From contig CALKGE010000002.1 of the NCBI GenBank assembly GCA_938084685.1, forward strand, positions 1 through 64,000: a stretch of 64,000 bases of DNA, in the 5' to 3' direction. Below are positions 26,767 to 36,136 of the stretch, in pieces. The position numbers and the translations under genes are program-made. Each line of letters opens with the position of its first letter. Positions within the stretch are counted from its first letter, which is position 1. Origin of the DNA: an uncultured Pirellulaceae bacterium. Its GTDB lineage: Bacteria > Planctomycetota > Planctomycetia > Pirellulales > Pirellulaceae. The notes beneath the pieces were generated by a model, which ran no database searches, was not told the DNA's origin, and saw only the letters and a program-made list of their open reading frames with translations.

Positions 26767-28158
26767 TTACTCCAAAGGAAGTTTTCGTGGCATCGCGGCT
26801 CCAGATTCGGCCAGCCACTCGCTTAGTTGATCGTTTAATTGTCGTGTACGCCACGGATGTTTACCGGCCAGATTGCTGGTTTCGCTGATGTCTTTGGTCA
26901 CATTGTATAGCTCGAGTTCACCGGTGGTGTAATGACGTATCAGTTTGTAGTCACCGCTGCGGACTGCACCGGCCAGTGAATTACTGCGGTGCCAGGCATA
27001 GTTGGGGAAATGAAAGAAGATGCTCCTGCGGGTGAGTTTTCCTCCCCGTAGTAGCGGAGCAAGTGAGACTCCATCACAAAGTGGCTCGGGTGAAAGCTGA
27101 CAGAGGTCAAGGATGGTGGGAAAGAAATCCATGCTGATAACGGGCGTATCATTGATTTGCTCGGGTTCGATCCTGCCCGACCAGCGAATCATCAAAGGGA
27201 CTCGAATTCCCCCTTCATAGATGTGACCTTTGGATTCGCGCAGTGGTCGATTGTCGGAAACGCCTGCAAATCCACCATTGTCGGAGGTGAAAATGACCAG
27301 TGTGTTATCGCGGAGTCCACGGTCGTCGAGGTGTTGCATGATCTTTCCAAAGGAGGCATCCAAGGCTTCGATCATGGCTCCGTAGCGAGTGTCATTCAGT
27401 CCGGGTCCTTTCCGGTTCTCGTATTTCTTTAACAGAGCTGCGGGGGCTTCCATGGGCCAGTGCACTGAGTAATTCCACAGACAGGTAAAGAACGGTTTTC
27501 CATCCGAGCCATCTATAAATTGACAAACTTCGTCAGCCAGGCGATCCGGAAGGTACTCCCCTTCCCTGCGGTTCTTCAAGTTGTGAATGCGGTAAGGGTC
27601 AAAAAAGGTGGGAGGGCCTCCGTAAATGCATCCTCCGATGTTGACATCAAATCCCTGGTTTACCGGATAGTATTTGGCAGCTCCTTCGCCCCGCGGGCCA
27701 ACATCGGTACCAGCAATGTGCCACTTGCCAAAAAAGCCAGTTCGGTACCCGGCAGCCCGCAGACGTTCGGCGATGGTAGTGTAAGAAGGCTCCAGCGCGT
27801 CTACCATTTTTGCTCCGGTATGCGAGGCATCAGGGGGAGTGAATTGAGGACGGTCCGGGATGTGATTGGTAATTTGTAATCTGGCGGGGGAGAGGCCTGT
27901 AATCAAAGCTGCTCGAGTGGGCGAACAGACCGGGGCAGCCGCGTAGGCACTGGTGAATCGTATTCCTTCAGCTGCAAAACGGTCCAGATGGGGTGTTTCG
28001 ACCAGCGGGTTTCCCTGACACGCCAGATCCATCCAGGCGAGATCATCTGCCATAACGAGTACGATGTTTGGTCGAGCCTCTGTCTGAGTTTGGGCGGTGG
28101 CCTGGTGGGAGAGGCCCCAGAAAACGAGCATCGTGAATAGGAAAGTTGCTCGAAACAT
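26767..28158 (-). CDS. Exported sulfatase
   Basis: A sulfatase of about 463 residues with a signal peptide (MFRATFLFTMLVFWG). Counting from the ATG at 28188, the metal pair is D48-D49 (VMADDLAW) and the formylglycine motif is C88-S-P-T-R92, a canonical CxPxR. Further landmarks are FFGKWHIAG and FTSDNGGF. I prefer the ATG at 28158, which gives a normal signal peptide; the in-frame ATGs at 28179 and 28188 add a short polar extension. It is the first gene of the operon with the NHL propeller, Ldh-type dehydrogenase and WD40 gene. The glycan substrate is unknown. Confidence 0.92.
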   Translation of the reverse strand: MFRATFLFTMLVFWGLSHQATAQTQTEARPNIVLVMADDLAWMDLACQGNPLVETPHLDRFAAEGIRFTSAYAAAPVCSPTRAALITGLSPARLQITNHIPDRPQFTPPDASHTGAKMVDALEPSYTTIAERLRAAGYRTGFFGKWHIAGTDVGPRGEGAAKYYPVNQGFDVNIGGCIYGGPPTFFDPYRIHNLKNRREGEYLPDRLADEVCQFIDGSDGKPFFTCLWNYSVHWPMEAPAALLKKYENRKGPGLNDTRYGAMIEALDASFGKIMQHLDDRGLRDNTLVIFTSDNGGFAGVSDNRPLRESKGHIYEGGIRVPLMIRWSGRIEPEQINDTPVISMDFFPTILDLCQLSPEPLCDGVSLAPLLRGGKLTRRSIFFHFPNYAWHRSNSLAGAVRSGDYKLIRHYTTGELELYNVTKDISETSNLAGKHPWRTRQLNDQLSEWLAESGAAMPRKLPLE

Positions 28159-28260
28159 CTTCTCTGTGTCGATATACATTGGGGTCATTAACAGTTATTT
28201 TGATGGTCTGGTAAACAAGTATTATATCAATCTATGGAAGTGTCCGGAGGAAGCAGATCG

Positions 28261-28848
28261 ATGGTCCGTTATATTCTGTTAACGGTTGTGATAGTGCTTG
28301 CAGCATCTGGCGGTGCTTACGTGGGAAATCTGGTTGTTGAAAATTGGAGCAAGCCGGATTATTCCTCGATTGGCGAGGAGCCAGTCAATGCGATTCTGGA
28401 AGAGACGCCCGCGGTCATGGCGCCGGATGAACGCCGGTTTCTTCTGGTTAGCGAAGTGACACTGCCGGATGACGCCGAGGTGATTGCGGTGGAGATCGAC
28501 GGAGTGCATTATGCATTTCCCAAATTGTATATGGAAGGAATCGGCGACCACATTGTTTCCGAAGTGATCGAGGGATTGCCCATCGCAGTAACTTACTGCA
28601 ACGAGACCGAGTGCGTCAGAGTCTTTACCGACCAGGAGGCGACAGGGAAGATTGACCTGCTGCAGAACGGTTTGCAGGACGGCGGTTTGGCGCTTTTGTT
28701 GGGTGACGAAGTGTACTTGCAGGAATCAGAAGAGATTCCTCTGGATGATTATGCATTCACGGTTCAGCGTTGGGGGCAATGGAAGACAGATCATCCCGAT
28801 GGCCAGGTGCTGGCCGAAATAATACGGAGTGCTGAGCCGCCGGAGTGA
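28261..28848 (+). CDS. DUF3179-like membrane-anchored protein
   Basis: A 195-residue protein with one N-terminal hydrophobic helix (ILLTVVIVLAASGGAYVG) and an extracytoplasmic domain. The segment GLPIAVTYCNETECVRVF, with two cysteines, resembles the DUF3179 core, and YAFTVQRWGQWKTDHPDGQVL matches its end. I place the start at ATG 28261 because GGAGGA sits at 28246-28251, 9 nt upstream; an earlier in-frame ATG at 28234 lacks this. Function of the family is unknown. It is divergent from the sulfatase operon and convergent with a DUF1501 gene. Confidence 0.72.
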   Translation: MVRYILLTVVIVLAASGGAYVGNLVVENWSKPDYSSIGEEPVNAILEETPAVMAPDERRFLLVSEVTLPDDAEVIAVEIDGVHYAFPKLYMEGIGDHIVSEVIEGLPIAVTYCNETECVRVFTDQEATGKIDLLQNGLQDGGLALLLGDEVYLQESEEIPLDDYAFTVQRWGQWKTDHPDGQVLAEIIRSAEPPE

Positions 28849-28930
28849 CGTTGTCGATGCGTCAACGTCAACTCAAAATCTGGCAGCAACGTCTGTTTTC
28901 ACTCGGTCAAGGCAACGTACACCCCTTGCA

Positions 28931-30382
28931 TCAAAACAGCTCGTGAATCGGTTCGCCGTGATAGATATGGCTTGGGCGATTCTCTGCGTCATACCAGGCG
29001 GCTGTGGCTGGGATGCCCAGTGCGTCATAAATTGTGGCGGCCATTTGTTCCGGAGTCTTGGGGTTATCGACGGGATAGCCAGCATGCTTATCCGATGTTC
29101 CGATTACGTTTCCTCCTCGAACTCCTCCGCCTGCAAACCAGACAGATTGTAACGCTCCGTGATGGTCACGCCCCGGTTTTTCATAGTGGGACGGAAGCAA
29201 CGAGATCTTTGGGGTACGGCCAAATTCCCCTGCCATCACAATCAGCGTTTCATCAAGTTCACCAGTGGATTCCAGATCGTCCAAAAGTGCCGAGAGAGCT
29301 CGGTCTGTGGGGGGGAACAGGTTGTTTTTGAGGTGTGGGAACGCATTTCCGTGTGTGTCCCATGCTTCGTCATTGCCCAGATTCACCTGCACCATGTTGA
29401 CACCGGCGGCGACAAGTCGTCGGGCCATCAGCAAGGACCAGCCAAAACAGTTTCTTCCGTACTGTTCCTGAATTTTCTCGTCAGCACGAGTGACGTCCAG
29501 TGCAAACTGCACCTTTGGATCGGTCAGCAACGAAATCGCCTGCTGTCGGTATCGATCAAACTGTTCGGTTTTTGCTGAGTCGTCTAATTGCCTTTTCTGA
29601 TCGGTCACCGAATTGACCAGTTTCAGGCGATCAACAAACCGGCTTTCGGTCAGGCCGTGCGGGAGTTCCAGATTAGGAGCCTGGAATTTACGAGTTAGAT
29701 CATTTTTACGTTCCTGATGATCAAACGCGTACTCTGGGAAAGCACCGTATGACTGCCGGTGAAAGGAAGCTGCTTCGATAAACCAGGGGTTGGCCTGCTC
29801 GCCCATCTGTCCTGCAAACTGCCCTGGAATAATACGTCCAGACTGGTGAACCAGGCGTTCAGGCAAAACTGCCGCAGGGGGCAGGTTGTTTTGTGGCACG
29901 GTGACGGTGTTGGCAATAGCCGCCATTGACGGAAAATCGGTTGGTTTGGGCGCCGAGGGATTAAAGCCGGTCGGTACAGCTGTACGGCCGGTGAGCATGA
30001 TGTGGTGGCCTTGGGAATGTTCATTCCATTTATGAGTCAGACTGCGGACAATCGCCCACTTCTCACTCCGCTTTGCAAGTTCCGGCAAATGCTCACAAAT
30101 CTGTAGTCCCGGAGTTGCAGTTGAGATGGGATTGAATTCCCCACGGATCTCCTCAGGGGCGTCAGGTTTCATGTCAAAGCTGTCTTGTTGAGCCAGACCA
30201 CCTGATAGAAAGACGTAAATGACTTTCTTGGCGCGAGCTCCGGTAGTGTCATACCTGGTTTGCATAGGTGCAGCCTGGAGGGCCCGGACGTGGTTCATGC
30301 CCAGCCCGAGTAGTCCAATGCTGCCTGCCTGGATAGCACAACGTCTGCTGATTTTAGGGTGATGATATTTCTGACAACTCAT
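28931..30382 (-). CDS. DUF1501 domain protein (exported)
   Basis: A 483-residue DUF1501 protein with a twin-arginine-type signal (SRRCAIQAGSIGLLGLG). The family core is complete: FLSGGLAQQDSFDMKPDA, ICEHLPELA, VMAGEFGRTPKIS and MAATIYDALGI. No PSD1 gene is adjacent, in contrast to the 45-49 kb and 62-64 kb pairs. It is divergent from a serine esterase and convergent with the DUF3179-like gene. Catalytic function is not established for the family. Confidence 0.92.
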   Translation of the reverse strand: MSCQKYHHPKISRRCAIQAGSIGLLGLGMNHVRALQAAPMQTRYDTTGARAKKVIYVFLSGGLAQQDSFDMKPDAPEEIRGEFNPISTATPGLQICEHLPELAKRSEKWAIVRSLTHKWNEHSQGHHIMLTGRTAVPTGFNPSAPKPTDFPSMAAIANTVTVPQNNLPPAAVLPERLVHQSGRIIPGQFAGQMGEQANPWFIEAASFHRQSYGAFPEYAFDHQERKNDLTRKFQAPNLELPHGLTESRFVDRLKLVNSVTDQKRQLDDSAKTEQFDRYRQQAISLLTDPKVQFALDVTRADEKIQEQYGRNCFGWSLLMARRLVAAGVNMVQVNLGNDEAWDTHGNAFPHLKNNLFPPTDRALSALLDDLESTGELDETLIVMAGEFGRTPKISLLPSHYEKPGRDHHGALQSVWFAGGGVRGGNVIGTSDKHAGYPVDNPKTPEQMAATIYDALGIPATAAWYDAENRPSHIYHGEPIHELF

Positions 30383-30562
30383 GACCTACCTGCTTCCATG
30401 ATTTCTGTAATCCATTCATTGTATCGACAAATCTAAAGTTGTTTCCAGAGAAACTATGACCCTCAGTTAAAATCTGTAAGGGTTACAATGAATGGAGTGC
30501 TTGATTTTCTCGCTCCACCCCATCGATCGGGTGGTGGCAACCACTTTGGCGGAGAACGAAAA

Positions 30563-31642
30563 ATGTTGCGAATCGTCTTTACCGTGCTGATAAGCACTGT
30601 TTGCTTGAATGCTTGGGGCCAGCAGCTGGTTACCAATTACAAGGATCATGTGGACCTGAGTTATTACCTTGACAAGCAGGGAGAGCGGCAGGCTATTACG
30701 ACCAGGTCCGACTGGCTGATCCGACGCGAACATGTATTGGCCGGAATGCAGCTGATCATGGGGAAGTTTCCTCAGCCGGAAACTCCGGTTCCTCTGAACT
30801 TGAAGATTCACGAAGAAGCTAAAACCGAAAAGTACATTCGACGTTTAGTCAGCTATCACACGGATTCAAGTCAGCGACGTATTCGTGCTTACCTTTTTTT
30901 GCCAGTGCCGGCAAAGTCGAAAACGGCCGCTGTTTTATGTTTGCACCAGACGACAGCGATTGGAAAACAGGAACCAGCCGGACTCGGGGGAAACCCTCAA
31001 CTGCATTACGCTTTGCATCTTGCAGAACGAGGCTTTGTCTCACTGGCGCCGGACTACCCCAGTTTCGGCGACTATCCCTACACTTTCCCGGCCAGCGACG
31101 GTTACATCAGCGGCACAATGAAGGCTATTTATGAAAACACTCGAGCCATTGATTTGCTGCAGTCACTGGACGAGGTAGACAAGAACAGGATCGGGTGCAT
31201 TGGCCATTCGCTAGGCGGCCACAATACGATCTTTACGGCGGCGTTCGATACACGTATCAAAGCGATGGTCAGCAATTGCGGATTTACACGCTTTCATAAA
31301 TACTACGGTGGCAAATTGAAGGGCTGGACAAGTACTCGTTACATGCCACTGATCAACGATCGATATGATAATGATCCGGATAAAGTGACATTCGATTTTC
31401 CAGAAATCATCGCCTCGTTCGCACCTCGGCCATTCCTGGCAAGTGCCCCGGTGAACGATAGTAATTTTGAAGTCTCCGGAGTCAGAGAGACGATTGCTGA
31501 GGTTGCCCGCATTTATGCGCTTTTTGATGCGGAAGATAATTTGCAGGCCAACTATCCGCAGGCCGCTCATAGCTTTCCACAAGACGCGCGGGAAGTTGCT
31601 TATCGCTTCCTTGAAAAACACCTCGGCATGACAGCCCCTTAG
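30563..31642 (+). CDS. Exported alpha/beta hydrolase
   Basis: A 359-residue alpha/beta hydrolase with a signal peptide (MLRIVFTVLISTVCLNAWG). The nucleophile elbow GHSLGG is visible, an acid lies in ASAPVNDSNFE, and the catalytic histidine in AAHSFPQD. It looks like the dienelactone hydrolase/acetyl-esterase type. Start ATG 30563 is preferred because GGAG lies 8 nt before it and the signal peptide then starts normally; an upstream ATG at 30488 gives a poor N-terminus. Removal of acetyl or other acyl groups from polysaccharides would fit the sulfatase-rich context, as inference. Confidence 0.85.
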   Translation: MLRIVFTVLISTVCLNAWGQQLVTNYKDHVDLSYYLDKQGERQAITTRSDWLIRREHVLAGMQLIMGKFPQPETPVPLNLKIHEEAKTEKYIRRLVSYHTDSSQRRIRAYLFLPVPAKSKTAAVLCLHQTTAIGKQEPAGLGGNPQLHYALHLAERGFVSLAPDYPSFGDYPYTFPASDGYISGTMKAIYENTRAIDLLQSLDEVDKNRIGCIGHSLGGHNTIFTAAFDTRIKAMVSNCGFTRFHKYYGGKLKGWTSTRYMPLINDRYDNDPDKVTFDFPEIIASFAPRPFLASAPVNDSNFEVSGVRETIAEVARIYALFDAEDNLQANYPQAAHSFPQDAREVAYRFLEKHLGMTAP

Positions 31643-33057
31643 AGGTAACCTTTTCCCCAGGGGCCAGTAATCGCCACGGTAAATCCGGGTGTTTGAATGT
31701 TGGCAAAGAGCCATTGTCCATCGGGGCTGAAGTGGGCGCCTGTCCACTCTGAACTACGATAGTCACCCGCTTTGATTCCATCGTAACTCTTCTCCAGAAT
31801 GGCGTTGTTTTCCGCAAAAACATGGATTTCACTTTTTTCGGGGCTCAGCGCGTGCAGGCGAGGGAAATATCGTTTGAGGCCCTCAGGTGTCTGGATTGTC
31901 GTAACTCCACAGTCTTCGCAGACGATGAGTCCTCCCCGGGCACTTACGGCCAGATTGTCTGGCATATTCAGTACCTGCTTGCTGGGAGATTCGAAGACAA
32001 GTCGGAGCGTGTTTTCTGCAATGTTGAGTTCCCAGATCTGGCCCGCCTTGGCATTCCCACCGCTGGTAGAATCAAAGAACATTGAGCCATCGTAGTACCA
32101 GATGCCTTCCAGGCGATTGAAGTTGGTACCTCCCTTTTTTCTCCCCTGCATGTAGACACCCAGCGAATTGTCAGTCCGGGGGGAATGAGGTAATTCGGGG
32201 TCGTCAATCTTGACCCACTCCAGATCACCGTAGACGGCGCCCGGTTTGACGTTTTTGGAAAGATCGGGGTGTCCTGGTACGCGTAGCATCTCCAGTGTGC
32301 CACCGTCATGCAGCTTTTCCCTGGTGTTCGGTCTGAACCGGTATAACCCACTTGTTCCCCGGTCCTCCGTTTCATAAACATAGGATGTTTCCGGATCAAC
32401 GGCAATCGCTTCATGAACGAATCGTCCCATTGCCTTGAGAGGTCGAGGGTCGCCCTGTCCGTTGGCAGGGACTTCAAATATCCAGCCATGGGTACTTGGG
32501 TACCGGGGATCCGAGGTTGCTTCCGGACCGGTGACCGTTTCTTCGCAGGTAAGCCAGGTGCCCCACGGAGTAACTCCGCCGGCGCAATTGCGAACCGTAC
32601 CTGAGAGGGAGGCGTGGCTCGAGACGAATTTTCCCTCGCCGCTATCAAACAGGACGTGCGTTGTGCCTCCTGGAGCTTTACCGTCGTAGGTGTTGAGTGA
32701 GTCGGCAAAGGAATTTCCCAGACCACCCAGTTCATGGTTTCTGCACAGAGTGAGGATTCCGTCTTTATTGGCAATGATCCCGGTCCCGTCGTGGGCGCCG
32801 GGGGTTTTACGGCCGTCGGACATCAATTGACCGGTCCAGCCGTAAGTTAGATAGCTGAAGCCTGCAGGCAGTTTAAGAAGAGGCAGTCCGGTGGTCAGGT
32901 CCTTTGTCGGTTTCAACGGACCGTAAGGAGATTGTGTGTCAGACTTGGTTACCTGGGCTGCCGATACGTAGTTAAAGTTCCCCAACGTCGAAGCGATGGC
33001 GGCACTACTGATGCCGGCTGCAGCGGAGGTCATGAAATTTCGCCGATTGGACTTCAT
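31639..33057 (-). CDS. PhoX/DUF839 family protein, TAT-exported
   Basis: A protein of about 472 residues with a twin-arginine signal (SNRRNFMTSAAAGISSAA). DUF839/PhoX blocks follow: NHELGGLGNSF, GGVTPWGTWLTCEET, ETSYVYETEDRG and FSPDGQWLFANIQTPG. PhoX enzymes are Ca/Fe alkaline phosphatases, though many DUF839 proteins are untested. I start it at ATG 33057, where AAGGA precedes by 12 nt; the longer version from 33162 has 35 extra residues that do not resemble a signal. It ends 4 bp inside the convergent hydrolase gene and lies 114 bp after the upstream sulfatase. Confidence 0.87.
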   Translation of the reverse strand: MKSNRRNFMTSAAAGISSAAIASTLGNFNYVSAAQVTKSDTQSPYGPLKPTKDLTTGLPLLKLPAGFSYLTYGWTGQLMSDGRKTPGAHDGTGIIANKDGILTLCRNHELGGLGNSFADSLNTYDGKAPGGTTHVLFDSGEGKFVSSHASLSGTVRNCAGGVTPWGTWLTCEETVTGPEATSDPRYPSTHGWIFEVPANGQGDPRPLKAMGRFVHEAIAVDPETSYVYETEDRGTSGLYRFRPNTREKLHDGGTLEMLRVPGHPDLSKNVKPGAVYGDLEWVKIDDPELPHSPRTDNSLGVYMQGRKKGGTNFNRLEGIWYYDGSMFFDSTSGGNAKAGQIWELNIAENTLRLVFESPSKQVLNMPDNLAVSARGGLIVCEDCGVTTIQTPEGLKRYFPRLHALSPEKSEIHVFAENNAILEKSYDGIKAGDYRSSEWTGAHFSPDGQWLFANIQTPGFTVAITGPWGKGYL

Positions 33058-33171
33058 GGGACTTACATTCCTTGGGAATAAATGGAGTGGCAATGGGTAT
33101 ACCCTCATTATAAGGGAAGCTGTGGGATTCGCGAATATTGGAGTTAGTAACTTCCCCCCCAATGGGTCTGC

Positions 33172-34722
33172 CTAGTATCCTGTGCCTACCGGTGGCAGAT
33201 TATCAACGAATTTTGCATCGACCTGTTTTAACTCGTCGATGATAGCGTTTCGCAGTTGTTTTACTTTAGGTCTGAATCGCCTCTGCTCCGCCAGATTTAC
33301 CAACTCTTCCGGATCCCGCTTCAGATCGTACAATTCTTCTGTTTCACCTGCGACCAGCGTTCGAATGTATTTGTAATTTCCGTCGCGCAGTGATACCCAC
33401 CAGGGGACATTGTTGAGATACAGATCATCACGGTTGGTCGGAATTGTATGAGTATCCTTTCCATATTTTTTTCCTGTCATCACCATCAGCGCCGTTTTGT
33501 CTGAGCGGGATTGTGGTGCGAGTAGTAATGTCTGCAGGTTTTCACCATGCATTTTCCAGGGCAGTTCGATCTGCGCGTAATGGAAAAATGTCGGGACAAG
33601 GTCGACACCGGCAACGGGCGTTTTACAGACTTTCCCGGAAGGTAGCCGCGAGGGCATACTGACGATCAATGGTGAGCGAATGGTGGCGTCATAGGGAGCC
33701 AGTTTGACACGGAATCCATGCTGTCCCCAGCCGATTCCCTGGTCGGCGGTGAATACTACCAGAGTGTTCTCAAGCTGACCACTTTCACGCAAGGCGGCCA
33801 TGATCCTGCCAACCCCTTCGTCGATCGCCTGCACTCCCTGGTGATACTGTCGTACCCAGTCATGCAGGCTGTTCCCATAAATCCCTGTAGTGTTTACTGT
33901 CTGAGCCGTAAAGCCATTTCCTTTCATAACAGGAATACCGTTTTCATCTGGAACCCAGTGTTCGATCTTCTGCATCCAGTCTGGTTTGCCTGGCCGAGGT
34001 GGATAAATGTCGCGGGGAACAGGAATGCTGACGTTGGGCAACGAATCCAAATGCCGATTAGCAGGAGTGAACGGCCCGTGTACCGCGCCGTAACATAACC
34101 ACAGGAACCATGGCTTATCCGGATCCCGGTTCTCTCCGTTGATATAGTCGACCGCCCAGTCGGTGTAGTTGTCTGTCGAGTACCCTTTGACCAGTTCGGC
34201 AGGCTTTCCGTTTTTTTCGATCAGCTGGTTTTCATAATAGGCTCCGGCATTCTCCGTATAGCGAGGACGATTCCAGACCCATTGATAGTCCCAGTCCCGG
34301 CCAAACCCGTTGTCTCGCCCAGTATGCCATTTTCCGATCTGTGCGGTCTGGTATCCATTCCTGCGAAAGACACGTGGCCAGAAGGGGCACTGTTGCGGAT
34401 CATATTCGCTACCGGGGTAATCTCCTTCCATGCGCATCGAGTAGATCCCATGCTGCAGGTGTCCTGTCAGTAATGATGCTCGGGAAGGCATGCACCAGGT
34501 ACCAATATAGGCCGCATCAAAACGAATGCCCTGCTTTGCCAAAGCATCCATGTTGGGTGTATGCACAAAGTCGTAACTGCCGGGATAACAGCCAACGGTT
34601 CTGTAGGACTGATCATCGGTGTAGATAAACAGTATGTTGGGACGTTCAGATTCCGCCCGAGCTGTTGCTGTCAGACCAGCGCCAAGCAGCCAAAGCAGAG
34701 CGAGGAGTTGTTGATTGAGCAT
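33172..34722 (-). CDS. Exported sulfatase
   Basis: A 516-residue sulfatase with a signal peptide (MLNQQLLALLWLLGAGLTA). The metal pair is D36-D37 (YTDDQSY), the formylglycine motif is C77-M-P-S-R81, and IGKWHTG and FTADQGIGW mark the later active-site strands. Canonical CxPxR, so it should be a substrate for a formylglycine-generating enzyme; none is visible in this window. It precedes the PhoX-like gene on the same strand and may share its transcript. Target glycan unknown. Confidence 0.92.
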   Translation of the reverse strand: MLNQQLLALLWLLGAGLTATARAESERPNILFIYTDDQSYRTVGCYPGSYDFVHTPNMDALAKQGIRFDAAYIGTWCMPSRASLLTGHLQHGIYSMRMEGDYPGSEYDPQQCPFWPRVFRRNGYQTAQIGKWHTGRDNGFGRDWDYQWVWNRPRYTENAGAYYENQLIEKNGKPAELVKGYSTDNYTDWAVDYINGENRDPDKPWFLWLCYGAVHGPFTPANRHLDSLPNVSIPVPRDIYPPRPGKPDWMQKIEHWVPDENGIPVMKGNGFTAQTVNTTGIYGNSLHDWVRQYHQGVQAIDEGVGRIMAALRESGQLENTLVVFTADQGIGWGQHGFRVKLAPYDATIRSPLIVSMPSRLPSGKVCKTPVAGVDLVPTFFHYAQIELPWKMHGENLQTLLLAPQSRSDKTALMVMTGKKYGKDTHTIPTNRDDLYLNNVPWWVSLRDGNYKYIRTLVAGETEELYDLKRDPEELVNLAEQRRFRPKVKQLRNAIIDELKQVDAKFVDNLPPVGTGY

Positions 34723-34819
34723 GATTTCGTTTCAGTACGCGTGTTGTATCCAGTTGTGAAGGTACGACCAGTGCCAGCAGGCCGAAAGTCGTTTGGTGTG
34801 GACTAGCCTGCGCGTAGAT

Positions 34820-35872
34820 TCAGCCCTTGATATTTAACAGCGGTTTGATGTAATCGACGACCTCGACCGAATCTTTTTGAAGTTCCATCACGTCGAAAAT
34901 GTTCTTGTAGGCCATAGGGGACTCATCCAGCGTGTGTTCGGAAACATTCGCGCAGATCCCGTCCATCGCCTGAGCGAAATCATCTACGTCCAGCGATTTC
35001 CTGGCGTTTCGGCGACTGAGCACTCGTCCAGCCCCGTGCGAACTGGAATTTAGCCAGTCCTGATTTCCCTTCCCTTGCACAATAAAAGAACCGTCTCTCA
35101 TATTGCCAGGAATCACTCCCATCATCCCTTCTTCGGCATGGGTCGCCCCTTTTCGATGGATCCACAGTCCATCCTTAAGTTCTGCATGATTGTGATTGCG
35201 ATTGACGAACTGCAATACCTGAGGATCTGACAAGGCACCGGCTGCCAGTTGGCACATTAATTCCCGGGAACGCAATGCGTACTGCAGACAGAATTCGAGG
35301 TCCTTACGGTAATCCAGCTCGTCTGGGGAACCAACTTCCAGAAACTTATTGCAGTGAGTGATGTAGTGAGTTGCAACAGCATGTCCGTATCCACGAGAGC
35401 CGGAATGTACAACGATCCACACGTTGCCATTCTCCCCAGTTCCGACTTCCAGAAAATGATTGCCGCTACCCAGCGTTCCCAATTGCGTTTCATAACGTTG
35501 GCGTTTACGTTGCCAGATTTTCGCTCCGGGTGTCTCAGTGGCTGGTGCAGCGATCCGGTCCGCGGGCTTGTGATGGACATTGAAACCTGTTGGAACAACC
35601 GCTTCAATGGCAGCCTTGGCTGCGGCCACATCAAAATCGTCAGGGCGCAGGTCGAGTTCCATTGCTGTCATTCCACAGCCGATGTCGTAGCCCACCCAGG
35701 CAGGACAGACGACAGCATCCGTGGCTACCACCGCACCAATAGGAAGGTCGTAACCATAATGGGCATCTGGCATCAAAGCTCCATCGACGACAAAAGGCAT
35801 CGCCATCGCTTGCTCGAATTGGTCCAGAGCAGCTTCCTCCAAAACATCGGCGTAGATTTTCAAGTTTGTCAT
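34820..35872 (-). CDS. rtcB: RtcB family RNA ligase
   Basis: A 350-residue RtcB, an RNA ligase that joins 2',3'-cyclic phosphate or 3'-phosphate ends to 5'-OH ends using GTP and Mn. All metal ligands are present: D63 and C66 in VGYDIGCGM, H139 in GSGNHF, H156 in VVHSGSR and H227 in RNHNH. The guanylylated histidine is H279 in SSSHGAGR. At 350 residues it is shorter than many RtcB proteins. A strong AGGAGGT ribosome binding site lies 8 nt upstream. No archease or RtcA/RtcR gene is nearby. RNA repair is the family role; the RNA target here is unknown. Confidence 0.93.
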   Translation of the reverse strand: MTNLKIYADVLEEAALDQFEQAMAMPFVVDGALMPDAHYGYDLPIGAVVATDAVVCPAWVGYDIGCGMTAMELDLRPDDFDVAAAKAAIEAVVPTGFNVHHKPADRIAAPATETPGAKIWQRKRQRYETQLGTLGSGNHFLEVGTGENGNVWIVVHSGSRGYGHAVATHYITHCNKFLEVGSPDELDYRKDLEFCLQYALRSRELMCQLAAGALSDPQVLQFVNRNHNHAELKDGLWIHRKGATHAEEGMMGVIPGNMRDGSFIVQGKGNQDWLNSSSHGAGRVLSRRNARKSLDVDDFAQAMDGICANVSEHTLDESPMAYKNIFDVMELQKDSVEVVDYIKPLLNIKG

Positions 35873-36136
35873 TTTTGTTTACCTCCTCTCTCGATGGGGG
35901 TGTAAACGAGTGGCACCGTTTGTTTCCAGACGCGATATCAAACCACGATGGTTCGATCCTGGGAAACAGTCTGTTTCAGTGTAGTGAAGTAACACGTTAC
36001 TGGCTTGGCAGTCGTCAGCTGGTAAGCCAAGCTATTCCAGGGCTGAAGACAGTAGAGGTAAATGCGTTTTTGTGTGGGGAGATGATTGATGCGCAGGAAC
36101 AAGTGAAGTAGCTGGCACATCGATAGCCTTAAGGTC
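35873..36136. other. Intergenic gap between rtcB and oxidoreductase
   Basis: This 264-bp gap holds the AGGAGGT ribosome binding site of rtcB and two inverted repeats: AGTAAC/GTTACT at 35988-36001, and GCTTGGC/GCCAAGC at 36003-36032 around a 16-nt loop. No T-run follows either. No credible small gene was seen. Confidence 0.45.
35881..35887 (-). promoter_or_regulatory. Strong ribosome binding site of rtcB
   Basis: AGGAGGT on the minus strand, 8 nt from the ATG at 35872. It is close to an ideal anti-16S match, stronger than most sites in this window. Confidence 0.85.

Noticed and set aside
36003-36032. Terminator for the oxidoreductase or an RNA element before rtcB
   Set aside because: A 16-nt loop with 7-bp arms and no U-run; position does not clearly match the end of either gene.
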